A stretch of DNA of 64,000 bases from NCBI RefSeq assembly GCF_039912695.1, contig NZ_JBDSPJ010000021.1, forward strand, positions 109,847 to 173,846, read 5' to 3'. Source of the DNA: Pseudolysinimonas_A sp039912695. Lineage in GTDB: Bacteria; Actinomycetota; Actinomycetes; Actinomycetales; Microbacteriaceae. The notes under the pieces were generated by a model, which worked only from the letters and a program-made list of their open reading frames with translations, was not told the origin of the DNA and did not search any database. The position numbers and the translations under genes are program-made. Positions 24,795 through 32,198 of this stretch are shown here, one piece after another. The stretch's first letter is position 1. Each line of letters starts with the position of its first letter.

Positions 24795-25252
24795 ACGGGG
24801 ATGGCTTCTGCGCGAATGCGCTCCATCGCGGGGCCGGTACCGCGATCCGACACCACGTCAACGCCGACACCGAGCAGGTCTTCGACCTCAGACATGAAGC
24901 CTGCGAGGTCGAACACCGACGCCTCGGGGGCAGGGTGAACGAGCAGGTCGACATCCGATTCGGCGCCGGCCTCACCGCGGGCAACTGACCCGAACACGCG
25001 CACGTCGCTGAGTTGCCGGCCCGTAGCGGCACGGATGATCGCCACCCGCTGCGCCTGCACCTTCTCCAAGGTCGGAGCGTTCAGCACCGCGATCAGGCGA
25101 TCAAGGGTCGCGGCGGAGGGCGCGCGCCGCCCACTCTCGTATGCGGCGATGTTCGGCTGCGGCACGCCCGCGCGCAGCGCGAGCGCCCGCTGCGACAACC
25201 CAGCGTTCAGCCGTCGCACGCGGAGGATGTCGCCGACCGCTTCCTCAGACAT
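24791..25252 (-). CDS. MNT antitoxin nucleotidyltransferase with N-terminal XRE HTH domain
   Basis: The product has 153 residues. An XRE-type helix-turn-helix (about 7-58, SQRALALRAGVPQPNIAAYESG) is fused to a minimal nucleotidyltransferase with GSVARG (88-93) and SDVDLLV (99-105). The aspartates D100 and D102 bind metal. Most MNT antitoxins lack an HTH; here DNA binding and AMP transfer to the toxin are in one chain. ATG 25252 is chosen because TATCAT (25264-25259, minus strand) is 6 nt upstream; the longer frame would run through the tRNA gene. Confidence 0.85.
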   Translation of the reverse strand: MSEEAVGDILRVRRLNAGLSQRALALRAGVPQPNIAAYESGRRAPSAATLDRLIAVLNAPTLEKVQAQRVAIIRAATGRQLSDVRVFGSVARGEAGAESDVDLLVHPAPEASVFDLAGFMSEVEDLLGVGVDVVSDRGTGPAMERIRAEAIPV

Positions 25253-25354
25253 GTCGCCATGATAGCGCGGCGATATCAGCGAAGCCTGGTCCGGAGAATA
25301 GAGACGGTGAACGGGTTGGAAGTTACAACCGCGTTCGCTGAGAGGTGACGACGG

Positions 25355-25425
25355 AGCGGATGACGGGAATCGAACCCGCGCTATCAGCTTGGGAAGCTGA
25401 AGTTCTGCCATTGAACTACATCCGC
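25355..25425 (-). tRNA. tRNA-Gly(CCC)
   Basis: Read on the minus strand, the 7-bp acceptor stem GCGGATG/CATCCGC is perfect. The D stem is GTTC/GAAC, the anticodon stem TCAGC/GCTGA with loop TTCCCAA (anticodon CCC), and the T arm GCGGG-TTCGATT-CCCGT. It decodes GGG. The discriminator base is T, and CCA is not encoded. The antitoxin gene begins about 100 nt downstream on the same strand. Confidence 0.97.
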
Positions 25426-25493
25426 GTATCGGTGCGGGGGTGGAGCCCCAGCACCGACTGAGCAAGTGTAACCAACCCCGCTAATCTCGACAC

Positions 25494-26099
25494 ATGCTGC
25501 TGAGCGACCGCGACATCCGTAAAGAACTGGATGCCGGGCGCATCGGTCTGGAACCTCTCGACCGGGAGATGATCCAGCCGTCGAGCATCGACGTACGGCT
25601 CGACCGGTTCTTTCGCCTGTTCGACAACCACAAGTACCCGTTCATCGATCCGGCTGAAGAGCAGCCTGACCTCACCCGTCTCATCGAGACGCGACAGGAT
25701 GAGCCGTTCATCCTGCACCCCGGGGAATTCGTACTCGGGTCGACGTTCGAACTCGTCACGCTTCCCGACGACATCGCGGCCCGGCTTGAGGGCAAGTCGA
25801 GCCTGGGACGCCTCGGGTTGCTGACGCACTCGACCGCCGGGTTCGTCGATCCCGGCTTCTCGGGACACGTGACGCTCGAGTTGAGCAACGTCGCGACCCT
25901 GCCGATCAAACTCTGGCCGGGCATGAAGATCGGGCAACTGTGCTTCATCCGCACCAGTTCGCCGGTCGACAACCCCTACGGCTCGGGCCAGTACGGCAAC
26001 CGTTACCAGGGGCAGCGGGGGCCGACGGCATCCCGATCGTTCCAGAACTTCCACCGCACCGACGTCACGACGACGGATGCCGGCTCGCCGGGCAACTAG
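25494..26099 (+). CDS. dcd: dCTP deaminase, probably bifunctional (dCTP to dUMP)
   Basis: The product has 201 residues. The trimeric dUTPase-like fold shows GKSSLGRLGL (about 102-111) and HSTAGFVDPGFSGH followed by TLELSN with the catalytic glutamate. The sequence around these matches the Mycobacterium-type enzymes that both deaminate dCTP and remove diphosphate to give dUMP; bifunctionality is inference. TAATCT (25482-25487) is 6 nt before ATG 25494. The product feeds dTMP synthesis. Confidence 0.93.
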   Translation: MLLSDRDIRKELDAGRIGLEPLDREMIQPSSIDVRLDRFFRLFDNHKYPFIDPAEEQPDLTRLIETRQDEPFILHPGEFVLGSTFELVTLPDDIAARLEGKSSLGRLGLLTHSTAGFVDPGFSGHVTLELSNVATLPIKLWPGMKIGQLCFIRTSSPVDNPYGSGQYGNRYQGQRGPTASRSFQNFHRTDVTTTDAGSPGN

Positions 26100-26108
26100 G
26101 AGCTCCCG

Positions 26109-26651
26109 CTAGGCAGCTATGGGATCCCACTGCTGCAGTTGCAGCACCAGCCACGGACTGAACGCGAACGGCGCCGCAGTCACCGCTTTCACGAGGTCAC
26201 CCGGTTTCACCCAGGCCCAGTCGTCGACCTCATCGGGCCGCGGCATCGGGTCGTCGCGCGCGAGCGACCGGTAGACCGGGCAGATCTCGTTTTCGACGAC
26301 GCCGCCGGCATCCACCGCTCGGTAGCGGAAGTTGGGCAGCACGACCTCGAGATCGTGGATGGGCAGGGCCAGTTCGCGCAGACCGCGGCGGCGGATGGCA
26401 TCCAGAGGGTCTTCACCGGGAGCCGGGTGCCCGCAGAACGCATTCGTCCAGACGCCGGGAAAGGCAGCCTTGCCGAGCGCGCGGCGGGTGACGAGCATGC
26501 GGCCGCGGGCATCGAAGACGTGACACGAGAACGCCAGGTGCAGCGGAGTGTTGTCGCCGTGCACGGTCGCCTTGTCGGCGGTGCCGATCGGGTCGCCATC
26601 CTCCGATAGCAGAACGACCTGCTCCGGGGAAGAACCTGAGGGGTATGACAT
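26109..26651 (-). CDS. idi: Isopentenyl-diphosphate delta-isomerase, type I
   Basis: The product (180 residues) is a Nudix-fold enzyme that interconverts IPP and DMAPP. The active-site cysteine lies in NAFCGHP (about 71-77) and the metal-binding glutamates in the Nudix-like LRELALPI and VVENEICPVY regions. It is divergent from crtE with only 20 nt between the starts. Both DMAPP for chain initiation and the two extra C5 units of a C50 carotenoid depend on this step. AGG lies just before the ATG. Confidence 0.93.
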   Translation of the reverse strand: MSYPSGSSPEQVVLLSEDGDPIGTADKATVHGDNTPLHLAFSCHVFDARGRMLVTRRALGKAAFPGVWTNAFCGHPAPGEDPLDAIRRRGLRELALPIHDLEVVLPNFRYRAVDAGGVVENEICPVYRSLARDDPMPRPDEVDDWAWVKPGDLVKAVTAAPFAFSPWLVLQLQQWDPIAA

Positions 26652-26671
26652 GCCGCCTGTAGTCTGCGTAA

Positions 26672-27736
26672 ATGGATGCGGGCCCGGCGGTTGCCGCTGA
26701 GCGGCAGTCGCACGTCGACGCCGTTTTGGCGCGTTTGTTCAGCCTAGCCCGCAAGCGCGCCGAGCCTCTGGGGCCGACATATGTCGAACTCTGGCGACAG
26801 ATCGAGGCGTCGACGACCGGCGGCAAACGTTTTCGTCCGCGGATGGTTTTTGCCGCATACGGCGCCCTCGGCGGAACCGATTACGAAGCCGCCGCGAATG
26901 TGGGAGCGGCTTTCGAGCTGCTGCACACGGCCCTTTGTCTGCACGACGATGTGATCGATCACGACTTCGCGCGGCGCGGAACGCCCAACGTCGCCGGCGT
27001 CTATCGCGACGAGGCTCTCGCCGCCGGGGTGGAACTCTCGGCGGCCGAGCACCACGGCTCAAGCGCGGCAGTGATCGCCGGCGACCTCGCCCTGTTCAAC
27101 GCCTACCGGTTGATCGACCGCAGCGGAGTGAGCGACGACGTGCGCGCCCGACTACTCGAAGTGATGGATGACGCCCTCTTTGCCAGCGCGGCAGGCGAAC
27201 TCATCGACATCGACTTCGCCCTGAAACCCGAAGATCCGCACGTTGACGACATCCTGACGATGGAGCGTCTGAAGACCGCGGTCTACTCGTTCGAGGGGCC
27301 GCTGCAGGCGGGGGCGATCCTCGCCGGGGCGGCCGAGGAGATCATCGAGACCCTGGGTGAGTTCGGCCGCGACATCGGCATCGCCTACCAGTTGGTCGAC
27401 GACGTGCTCGGAGTGTTCGGTGCCGAAGCCGAGACCGGTAAGACCACGATCGGCGACCTGCGGGAGGGTAAGCGCACGGTGCTCATTGCCTACGCCGCCG
27501 CGGCCCGCGGCTGGGATGAACTCGCGCCGCTGTTCGGCGATCCGTCGCTAACGGACGCTGACGCGGCCCGACTGCGCACTCACCTCGTCGATTCCGGAGC
27601 CCGAACCTTCGGGGAGGGCCTCGCGCGGTACTACGCCAACCGCGCCGTTACGCGGCTGGTCGAGTCACACATCCCCGAACGCCTGCGCGCCGAACTGCAC
27701 CCGGTGGCCGACGCCGTGCTCGGGCGGGCAAAGTGA
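26672..27736 (+). CDS. crtE: Geranylgeranyl diphosphate synthase
   Basis: The product (354 residues) is a trans-prenyltransferase with first aspartate-rich motif DDVIDHD (92-98) and second DDVLG (243-247). KRFRP (52-56) binds IPP. It makes C20 GGPP for phytoene formation. TAGTCT (26660-26665) is 6 nt before ATG 26672 within the 20-nt divergent space shared with idi, so the crt operon probably gives a leaderless mRNA. It is coupled to crtB by GTGA. Confidence 0.92.
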   Translation: MDAGPAVAAERQSHVDAVLARLFSLARKRAEPLGPTYVELWRQIEASTTGGKRFRPRMVFAAYGALGGTDYEAAANVGAAFELLHTALCLHDDVIDHDFARRGTPNVAGVYRDEALAAGVELSAAEHHGSSAAVIAGDLALFNAYRLIDRSGVSDDVRARLLEVMDDALFASAAGELIDIDFALKPEDPHVDDILTMERLKTAVYSFEGPLQAGAILAGAAEEIIETLGEFGRDIGIAYQLVDDVLGVFGAEAETGKTTIGDLREGKRTVLIAYAAAARGWDELAPLFGDPSLTDADAARLRTHLVDSGARTFGEGLARYYANRAVTRLVESHIPERLRAELHPVADAVLGRAK

Positions 27737-28644
27737 GCCGCTCGAAAACGTCGAAGAAACGGGATGACGGCGGCCCGCGACTCGATCTCTATGGGTCGGT
27801 TGCCGAACAGACCGCGTCTCTCGTCATCCGTCGCTATTCAACGTCGTTCGGGATGGCGTCTCGCCTTCTCGGGGTCGGCGTGCGTCAGTCGGTCGAGAAC
27901 ATCTACGCCCTCGTGCGGGTCGCGGACGAGGTCGTTGACGGCGGGGCCGAGGAGGCGGGTGTCGGAGTACTCGTCGCCGGACGCATCCTGAACGAGCTGG
28001 AAGCCGAGACCGAACGCGCTCTCGACGAGGGGTACAGCGCGAACCTCGTCGTGCACGCTTTCGCGCGCACCGCTCGGGATGCCGACTTCGGTTCCGAGTT
28101 GACCCGTCCGTTCTTCGCCTCGATGCGCGCCGATCTGACGGCGACCCAGCACGACGCCGCGAGTTTCGCCGCCTACGTCTACGGGTCCGCCGAAGTGGTC
28201 GGGCTGATGTGCCTGCGGGTTTTCATCCGCGATGCCGCGGTGCCGTACACGCCCGACGAGCTGGAAACTCTGGAGGCCGGAGCCCGCGCCCTCGGGGCAG
28301 CGTTTCAGAAGGTGAACTTTCTGCGTGACCTCGCGGCCGACCACGACACGCTCGGGCGCAGCTACTTTCCGGGGATCGACGTCGCGCATTTGACCGAGGA
28401 TGAGAAGGTGCGACTTCTCGGCGACATCGACCACGATCTCGAGGTCGCCGCGCGAACGCTGCCGCTGCTTCCGATCAGTTCGCGGCGGGCGGTCGCGCTC
28501 GCGCAACGACTGTTTGCCGAACTCTCGCGGCGCATCCGGCGTACCCCGGCATCCGAGCTGGTGCGCACCCGGGTGCGCGTGCCCGATCCGGTGAAACTGC
28601 GCATTGCGCTGGGCGCCGCGGCTCTGAGCGGTGGCCGAGCATGA
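27733..28644 (+). CDS. crtB: Phytoene synthase
   Basis: The product (303 residues) condenses two GGPP into 15-cis-phytoene. The YSTSFGMASRLLG start, RVADEVVDGG (first Asp-rich region), YVYGSAEVVGLMCLRVF and FQKVNFLRDLAADHDTLGRSYFP (second region with DxxxD) are the squalene/phytoene-synthase signatures. It starts at GTG overlapping the crtE stop and overlaps crtI by ATGA. Length is normal for the family. Confidence 0.94.
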   Translation: MSRSKTSKKRDDGGPRLDLYGSVAEQTASLVIRRYSTSFGMASRLLGVGVRQSVENIYALVRVADEVVDGGAEEAGVGVLVAGRILNELEAETERALDEGYSANLVVHAFARTARDADFGSELTRPFFASMRADLTATQHDAASFAAYVYGSAEVVGLMCLRVFIRDAAVPYTPDELETLEAGARALGAAFQKVNFLRDLAADHDTLGRSYFPGIDVAHLTEDEKVRLLGDIDHDLEVAARTLPLLPISSRRAVALAQRLFAELSRRIRRTPASELVRTRVRVPDPVKLRIALGAAALSGGRA

Positions 28645-30224
28645 GTCGCGTGGCGATCATCGGCGGTGGAATCGGCGGGCTGGCAACGGCCGCACTGCTC
28701 GCTCGCGAAGGTCACGACGTCGTGCTGCTTGAACGCAACGAAACTGTCGGCGGTCGCGCGGGCTCGTGGGAAAGCGACGGGTTCCGCTTCGATACCGGTC
28801 CGTCGTGGTACCTGATGCCCGAAGTGTTTGACCACTTCTACCGGCTGATGGGCACAACGGCTGCCGAACAACTCGATCTCGTGCAGCTCGATCCGGGCTA
28901 CCGGGTCTACGCGGAGGGCCACACCGAACCGCTCGACGTCGCAGCCGATGTCGAAGAGACCCTCGAGACGTTCGAAGCACTGGAACCGGGATCGGCGCTG
29001 AAGGTCGCGAAGTACCTCGACCGGGCGAAGGAGATCTACGACCTCGCCCTCGCCCGCTTTCTCTACACCACGTTCGCGCGACTCAGGCCTGTCTTCGGCG
29101 GAGACGTCGCGGCGAAGGGTGGTCGACTCGGCCGACTTCTGCTCGAACCCCTCGACCGGCTCGTGAACCGAACGGTGCGCGACTCGCGACTTCGACAGGT
29201 ACTGGGCTACCCGGCAGTTTTCCTGGGCTCGGCGCCCGCGCTCACCCCGAGCATGTATTCGCTGATGAGTCACCTCGATCTGGTCGACGGCGTCTACTAC
29301 CCGGTCGGTGGTTTCACGACCGTGATCGAGTCGGTCGCCGCTCTCGCGAGGGATGCCGGAGCCGAGCTGCGCACCGGCGTCGAGGTGCGGCGGATTCTCG
29401 TGACGAAGCGCGCCGCTACCGGCGTCGAGGTGCTGGGACCGAACGGCGTGGAGTTCATCGACGCCGACCTCGTGATTTCGGGCGCCGACCTCCACCACAC
29501 CGAAACCCAACTGCTCGACGATCCGGCGACGCGCAGCTACCCCGAGGCGTACTGGCGCAAAGCGGTCGCCGGCCCGAGCGCACTCCTGGTGCTGCTCGGC
29601 ATCGAGGGAGAACTGCCGCAGCTCGAGCATCACACGCTGTTCTTCGCCGAAGCCTGGGCCGAGAACTTCGAGGCGATCTTCGGCTCCCACCCGCGCGTAC
29701 CCGGTACGCCGTCGTTTTACGTGTGCAAACCGAGCGGCGTCGATGCGTCCGTGGCGCCGGAGGGGACCGAAAACGTGTTCGTGCTGGTACCGCTTCCCGC
29801 GGATCCCGGCCTCGGGCACGGCGGCGTCGAGGGCGCAGGCGATGCGGCGATCGAGGCGCTCGCCGACGAAGTCATCGCCCGGATGGCGGACTGGGGCGGC
29901 ATCCCGGATCTCGCGTCGCGCATCGTGCTGCGCCGCACCATCGGACCGGCCGACTTCGTCGACACCCTGCACGCCTGGAAGGGCACCGCTCTCGGGCCCG
30001 CCCACACCCTCCGGCAGAGCGCGTTCTTCCGCCCGGGCAACAAGAGCAAGCGTGTCGACAATCTGTACTACGTCGGCTCGTCGACGATCCCGGGGATCGG
30101 GTTGCCGATGTGTCTGATCTCGGCGGAACTGATCGTGAAGAGGTTGCGCGGTGACACATCGGCTGGACCGTTGCCCGAGCCGTTGCGGGCGACGAAGGCC
30201 AAGACTTCCGAAGCGCTCGCGTGA
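28641..30224 (+). CDS. crtI: Phytoene desaturase (lycopene-forming)
   Basis: The product (527 residues) is an FAD amine-oxidase-like enzyme. The N-terminal dinucleotide fold is GGGIGGLATAALLAREGHD followed by ERNETVGGRAG. The C-terminal CrtI signature is YYVGSSTIPGIGLPM near 473-487. It introduces four double bonds to make lycopene, the substrate for elongation. It is coupled at both ends by 4-nt overlaps within the crt operon. Confidence 0.95.
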   Translation: MSRVAIIGGGIGGLATAALLAREGHDVVLLERNETVGGRAGSWESDGFRFDTGPSWYLMPEVFDHFYRLMGTTAAEQLDLVQLDPGYRVYAEGHTEPLDVAADVEETLETFEALEPGSALKVAKYLDRAKEIYDLALARFLYTTFARLRPVFGGDVAAKGGRLGRLLLEPLDRLVNRTVRDSRLRQVLGYPAVFLGSAPALTPSMYSLMSHLDLVDGVYYPVGGFTTVIESVAALARDAGAELRTGVEVRRILVTKRAATGVEVLGPNGVEFIDADLVISGADLHHTETQLLDDPATRSYPEAYWRKAVAGPSALLVLLGIEGELPQLEHHTLFFAEAWAENFEAIFGSHPRVPGTPSFYVCKPSGVDASVAPEGTENVFVLVPLPADPGLGHGGVEGAGDAAIEALADEVIARMADWGGIPDLASRIVLRRTIGPADFVDTLHAWKGTALGPAHTLRQSAFFRPGNKSKRVDNLYYVGSSTIPGIGLPMCLISAELIVKRLRGDTSAGPLPEPLRATKAKTSEALA

Positions 30225-30565
30225 GCTTCCTCTATCTCGCCGGCCTGCTGGTCGCACTTACCGGCATGGTGGTTCTGGATGCTCGCTTCCGCCTGTTTTT
30301 CTGGGTCGCGCCGGCGCGCGCGGCGATCACCCTGGCGCTCGGGATCGCGTTCTTCCTGGTCTGGGATGTCGCCGGCATCTCGCTCGGCATCTTCTTTCGC
30401 GGTAACCCCGGCATCCTCACCGGGGTGTTGATCGGCGCGGAGTTGCCCCTCGAGGAGGTCTTCTTCCTCGCCCTGCTCTGCTACCTGTGCATGAACTTGT
30501 ACGGTGCGGTAACCCGCTGGTTGAGCAGTCGCGGAACGCGGCGTGTCGAAACCGAGCCCCGATGA
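30221..30565 (+). CDS. crtYe: C50 carotenoid epsilon-cyclase subunit CrtYe
   Basis: The product (114 residues) has three membrane helices and is one half of the heterodimeric lycopene-cyclase-domain enzyme. PLEEVFFLALLCYL (about 69-82) is the conserved motif. In Corynebacterium the CrtYe/CrtYf pair closes the rings of flavuxanthin to decaprenoxanthin. It starts at GTG overlapping crtI. The e/f naming follows gene order; the ring type (beta, gamma or epsilon) cannot be told from sequence alone. Confidence 0.88.
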   Translation: MSFLYLAGLLVALTGMVVLDARFRLFFWVAPARAAITLALGIAFFLVWDVAGISLGIFFRGNPGILTGVLIGAELPLEEVFFLALLCYLCMNLYGAVTRWLSSRGTRRVETEPR

Positions 30566-30867
30566 CCTATTGGGCGCTGAATGCACTCTTTCTGGGTGTC
30601 GTCGCCGTGGTGGCAGTGGCCGCGATCCTCACCCGCCGATCCCCCCGCTGGCGGGCGGTCGGGCTCGCCGCGATCCCGCTCCTGATCCTCACCGCCGTGT
30701 TCGACAACGTGCTGGTCGGCACCGGCATCGTGGGTTACGCGCGCGACCGGATCAGCGGCATCCTGATCGGCGTCGCCCCCCTCGAGGATTTCTGTTACGC
30801 GATCGCTGCCCTCGTCCTGCTGCCGTCGCTGTGGTCGTTGCTCGCTCCGCGGAAGGTGACCCCGTGA
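30562..30867 (+). CDS. crtYf: C50 carotenoid cyclase subunit CrtYf
   Basis: The product (101 residues) is the second half of the heterodimeric cyclase, with three helices and the motif PLEDFCYAIAALVLL (about 73-87). A pair FDNVLVGTGIVGY and DRISGIL precedes it, as in other family members. ATG 30562 overlaps the crtYe stop and GTG 30864 of crtEb overlaps its own stop. Both subunits should be needed for activity. Confidence 0.88.
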   Translation: MTYWALNALFLGVVAVVAVAAILTRRSPRWRAVGLAAIPLLILTAVFDNVLVGTGIVGYARDRISGILIGVAPLEDFCYAIAALVLLPSLWSLLAPRKVTP

Positions 30868-31730
30868 TCCGCGCGCTCTTTCTCACCAGTCGTCCGCTGA
30901 GCTGGGTGAACACGGCCTTCCCCTTCGCGGCGGCCTACCTGATGACCACTCAGGCCGTCGATGCGACCCTGATCATCGGAACACTGTTCTTTCTCATCCC
31001 GTACAACTTCGCGATGTACGGCATCAACGATGTCTTCGACTACGAGTCCGATCTGCGCAACCCGCGCAAGGGCGGCGTCGAGGGTGCCCTGCTCGACCCG
31101 AAGTGGCACCGGCTCGTGCTCTGGCTGTCGGGCATCGTGGCGCTGCCGTTCGTCGTGTACCTGGTGGTCGTCGGGGGTCCGGCATCCTGGATCGCTCTCG
31201 CGGTCAGCCTGTTCGCGGTCGTCGCCTATTCGGCGAAAGGGCTGCGCTTCAAGGAGCGGCCGTTCCTCGACTCGCTCACCTCCGCCACCCACTTCGTCTC
31301 GCCTGCCGTCTACGGTCTGCTGCTCGCCGGCGCCACCTTCACGTCTGGCCTGTACGCGTTGCTCGCCGCGTTCTTCCTGTGGGGCGCGGCGTCGCATGCG
31401 TTTGGAGCGGTTCAGGATGTCGTAGCCGACCGCGAAGGAGGCATCGGCTCCGTCGCAACCGTGATCGGCTCTCGCCGCACCGTGAGGCTGTCGGTGACGC
31501 TGTATCTGCTCGCCGGCATCCTGTTGCTCGCCCTGCCGTGGCCGGGGTGGCTGGCTGCCGTTCTCGCCGTGCCCTACGTCGTCAACGCGCTGCCGTGGTG
31601 GCGGGTCACCGACGAGACCGCGCCGACCGCCAACCGCGGCTGGCGCCGGTTCCTGTGGCTCAACTTCGTCACCGGATTCGCCGTCACGATGTTGCTGATC
31701 GTCTACGCCGTGCTGTCGTGCCTCTGCTAG
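30864..31730 (+). CDS. crtEb: Lycopene elongase/hydratase
   Basis: The product (288 residues) is a UbiA-superfamily membrane prenyltransferase with about eight helices. The first Asp-rich motif is NDVFDYESD (about 54-62) and the second is the DVVADREGGIGS region (about 189-200). It adds a C5 unit to each end of lycopene to give C50 flavuxanthin-type carotenoids. It starts at GTG coupled to crtYf and is the last gene of the operon. The tail-to-tail neighbour is the small secreted peptide. Confidence 0.9.
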   Translation: MIRALFLTSRPLSWVNTAFPFAAAYLMTTQAVDATLIIGTLFFLIPYNFAMYGINDVFDYESDLRNPRKGGVEGALLDPKWHRLVLWLSGIVALPFVVYLVVVGGPASWIALAVSLFAVVAYSAKGLRFKERPFLDSLTSATHFVSPAVYGLLLAGATFTSGLYALLAAFFLWGAASHAFGAVQDVVADREGGIGSVATVIGSRRTVRLSVTLYLLAGILLLALPWPGWLAAVLAVPYVVNALPWWRVTDETAPTANRGWRRFLWLNFVTGFAVTMLLIVYAVLSCLC

Positions 31731-31748
31731 CGCGGATGACATCCCGCG
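31731..31748 (+). terminator. Possible terminator hairpin after crtEb
   Basis: CGCGGAT (31731-31737) pairs with ATCCCGCG (31741-31748) with one bulged base and a GAC loop. It directly follows the crtEb stop codon. No T-tract follows. It may serve both crtEb and the convergent small gene. Confidence 0.4.
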
Positions 31749-31758
31749 ATATCAGTGG

Positions 31759-31980
31759 TTACCACTCGTAGGAGTACGCCCACTTGCCGTCGTAGGGGCG
31801 CAGGTGGCAGCCCTCGGTGATGGTGGCTCCTTGCAGGCGCTTGCCGTAGGCAGACCAGGAGCAGTCGCTATAGGTGTTGAACCCCGTGAGGTACCAGGCG
31901 GACGCCGGTGCGGCAACGCCAAATACCAAGGCTCCTGCCGCGACAAACCCCGCCAACCCCAGCGCGAACTTCTTCTTCAT
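31759..31980 (-). CDS. Small secreted two-cysteine peptide
   Basis: The product has 73 residues. The signal peptide has a KKK n-region, a hydrophobic core and cleavage likely after APASA (residue 28). The mature part is about 45 residues, rich in Tyr, Trp and Gly, with two cysteines (in SDCSW and EGCHL) that could form one disulfide. This resembles short secreted actinobacterial peptides annotated as lactococcin-972-like or hypothetical, but I cannot assign a family. A strong GGGGAGGA ribosome-binding site lies 8 nt before ATG 31980. Confidence 0.65.
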   Translation of the reverse strand: MKKKFALGLAGFVAAGALVFGVAAPASAWYLTGFNTYSDCSWSAYGKRLQGATITEGCHLRPYDGKWAYSYEW

Positions 31981-32198
31981 TCCCGATTCCTCCCCTATCC
32001 GGTTGATATCTCGACGCTAGCATTTTCTTCACGCCCGACTGAGAAAAGAATGGGCGCAGAGCACCGATTCGCTGTCACGATCCTGTTGATCGCGACCGTC
32101 GTCAACGCCCTATGCGAGCGGTCCTTCAGGCAGCCGGTCGTCGACTTCACCCGCGACTCGCCGCGGTGAACGGATCGGGATGAGGAGCGCGAGCCCGC

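Noticed and set aside
25355..25425. tRNA-Gly as an integration site for an island carrying the toxin-antitoxin genes
   Set aside because: No duplicated tRNA end, integrase or island boundary was seen.
25253..25465. N-terminal extension of the MNT antitoxin frame
   Set aside because: Its sequence is a translation of the tRNA-Gly gene; the HTH domain and a leaderless start support ATG 25252.
28362..30257. 631-codon open frame antisense to crtI
   Set aside because: It mirrors crtB/crtI codon structure in GC-rich DNA, has no domain signature and Arg/His-rich composition, while crtI on the other strand is unmistakable.
32050..32169. 39-codon frame with a hydrophobic stretch between the small peptide and the MFS gene
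   Set aside because: No convincing ribosome-binding site, promoter or family; the gap is more likely regulatory.
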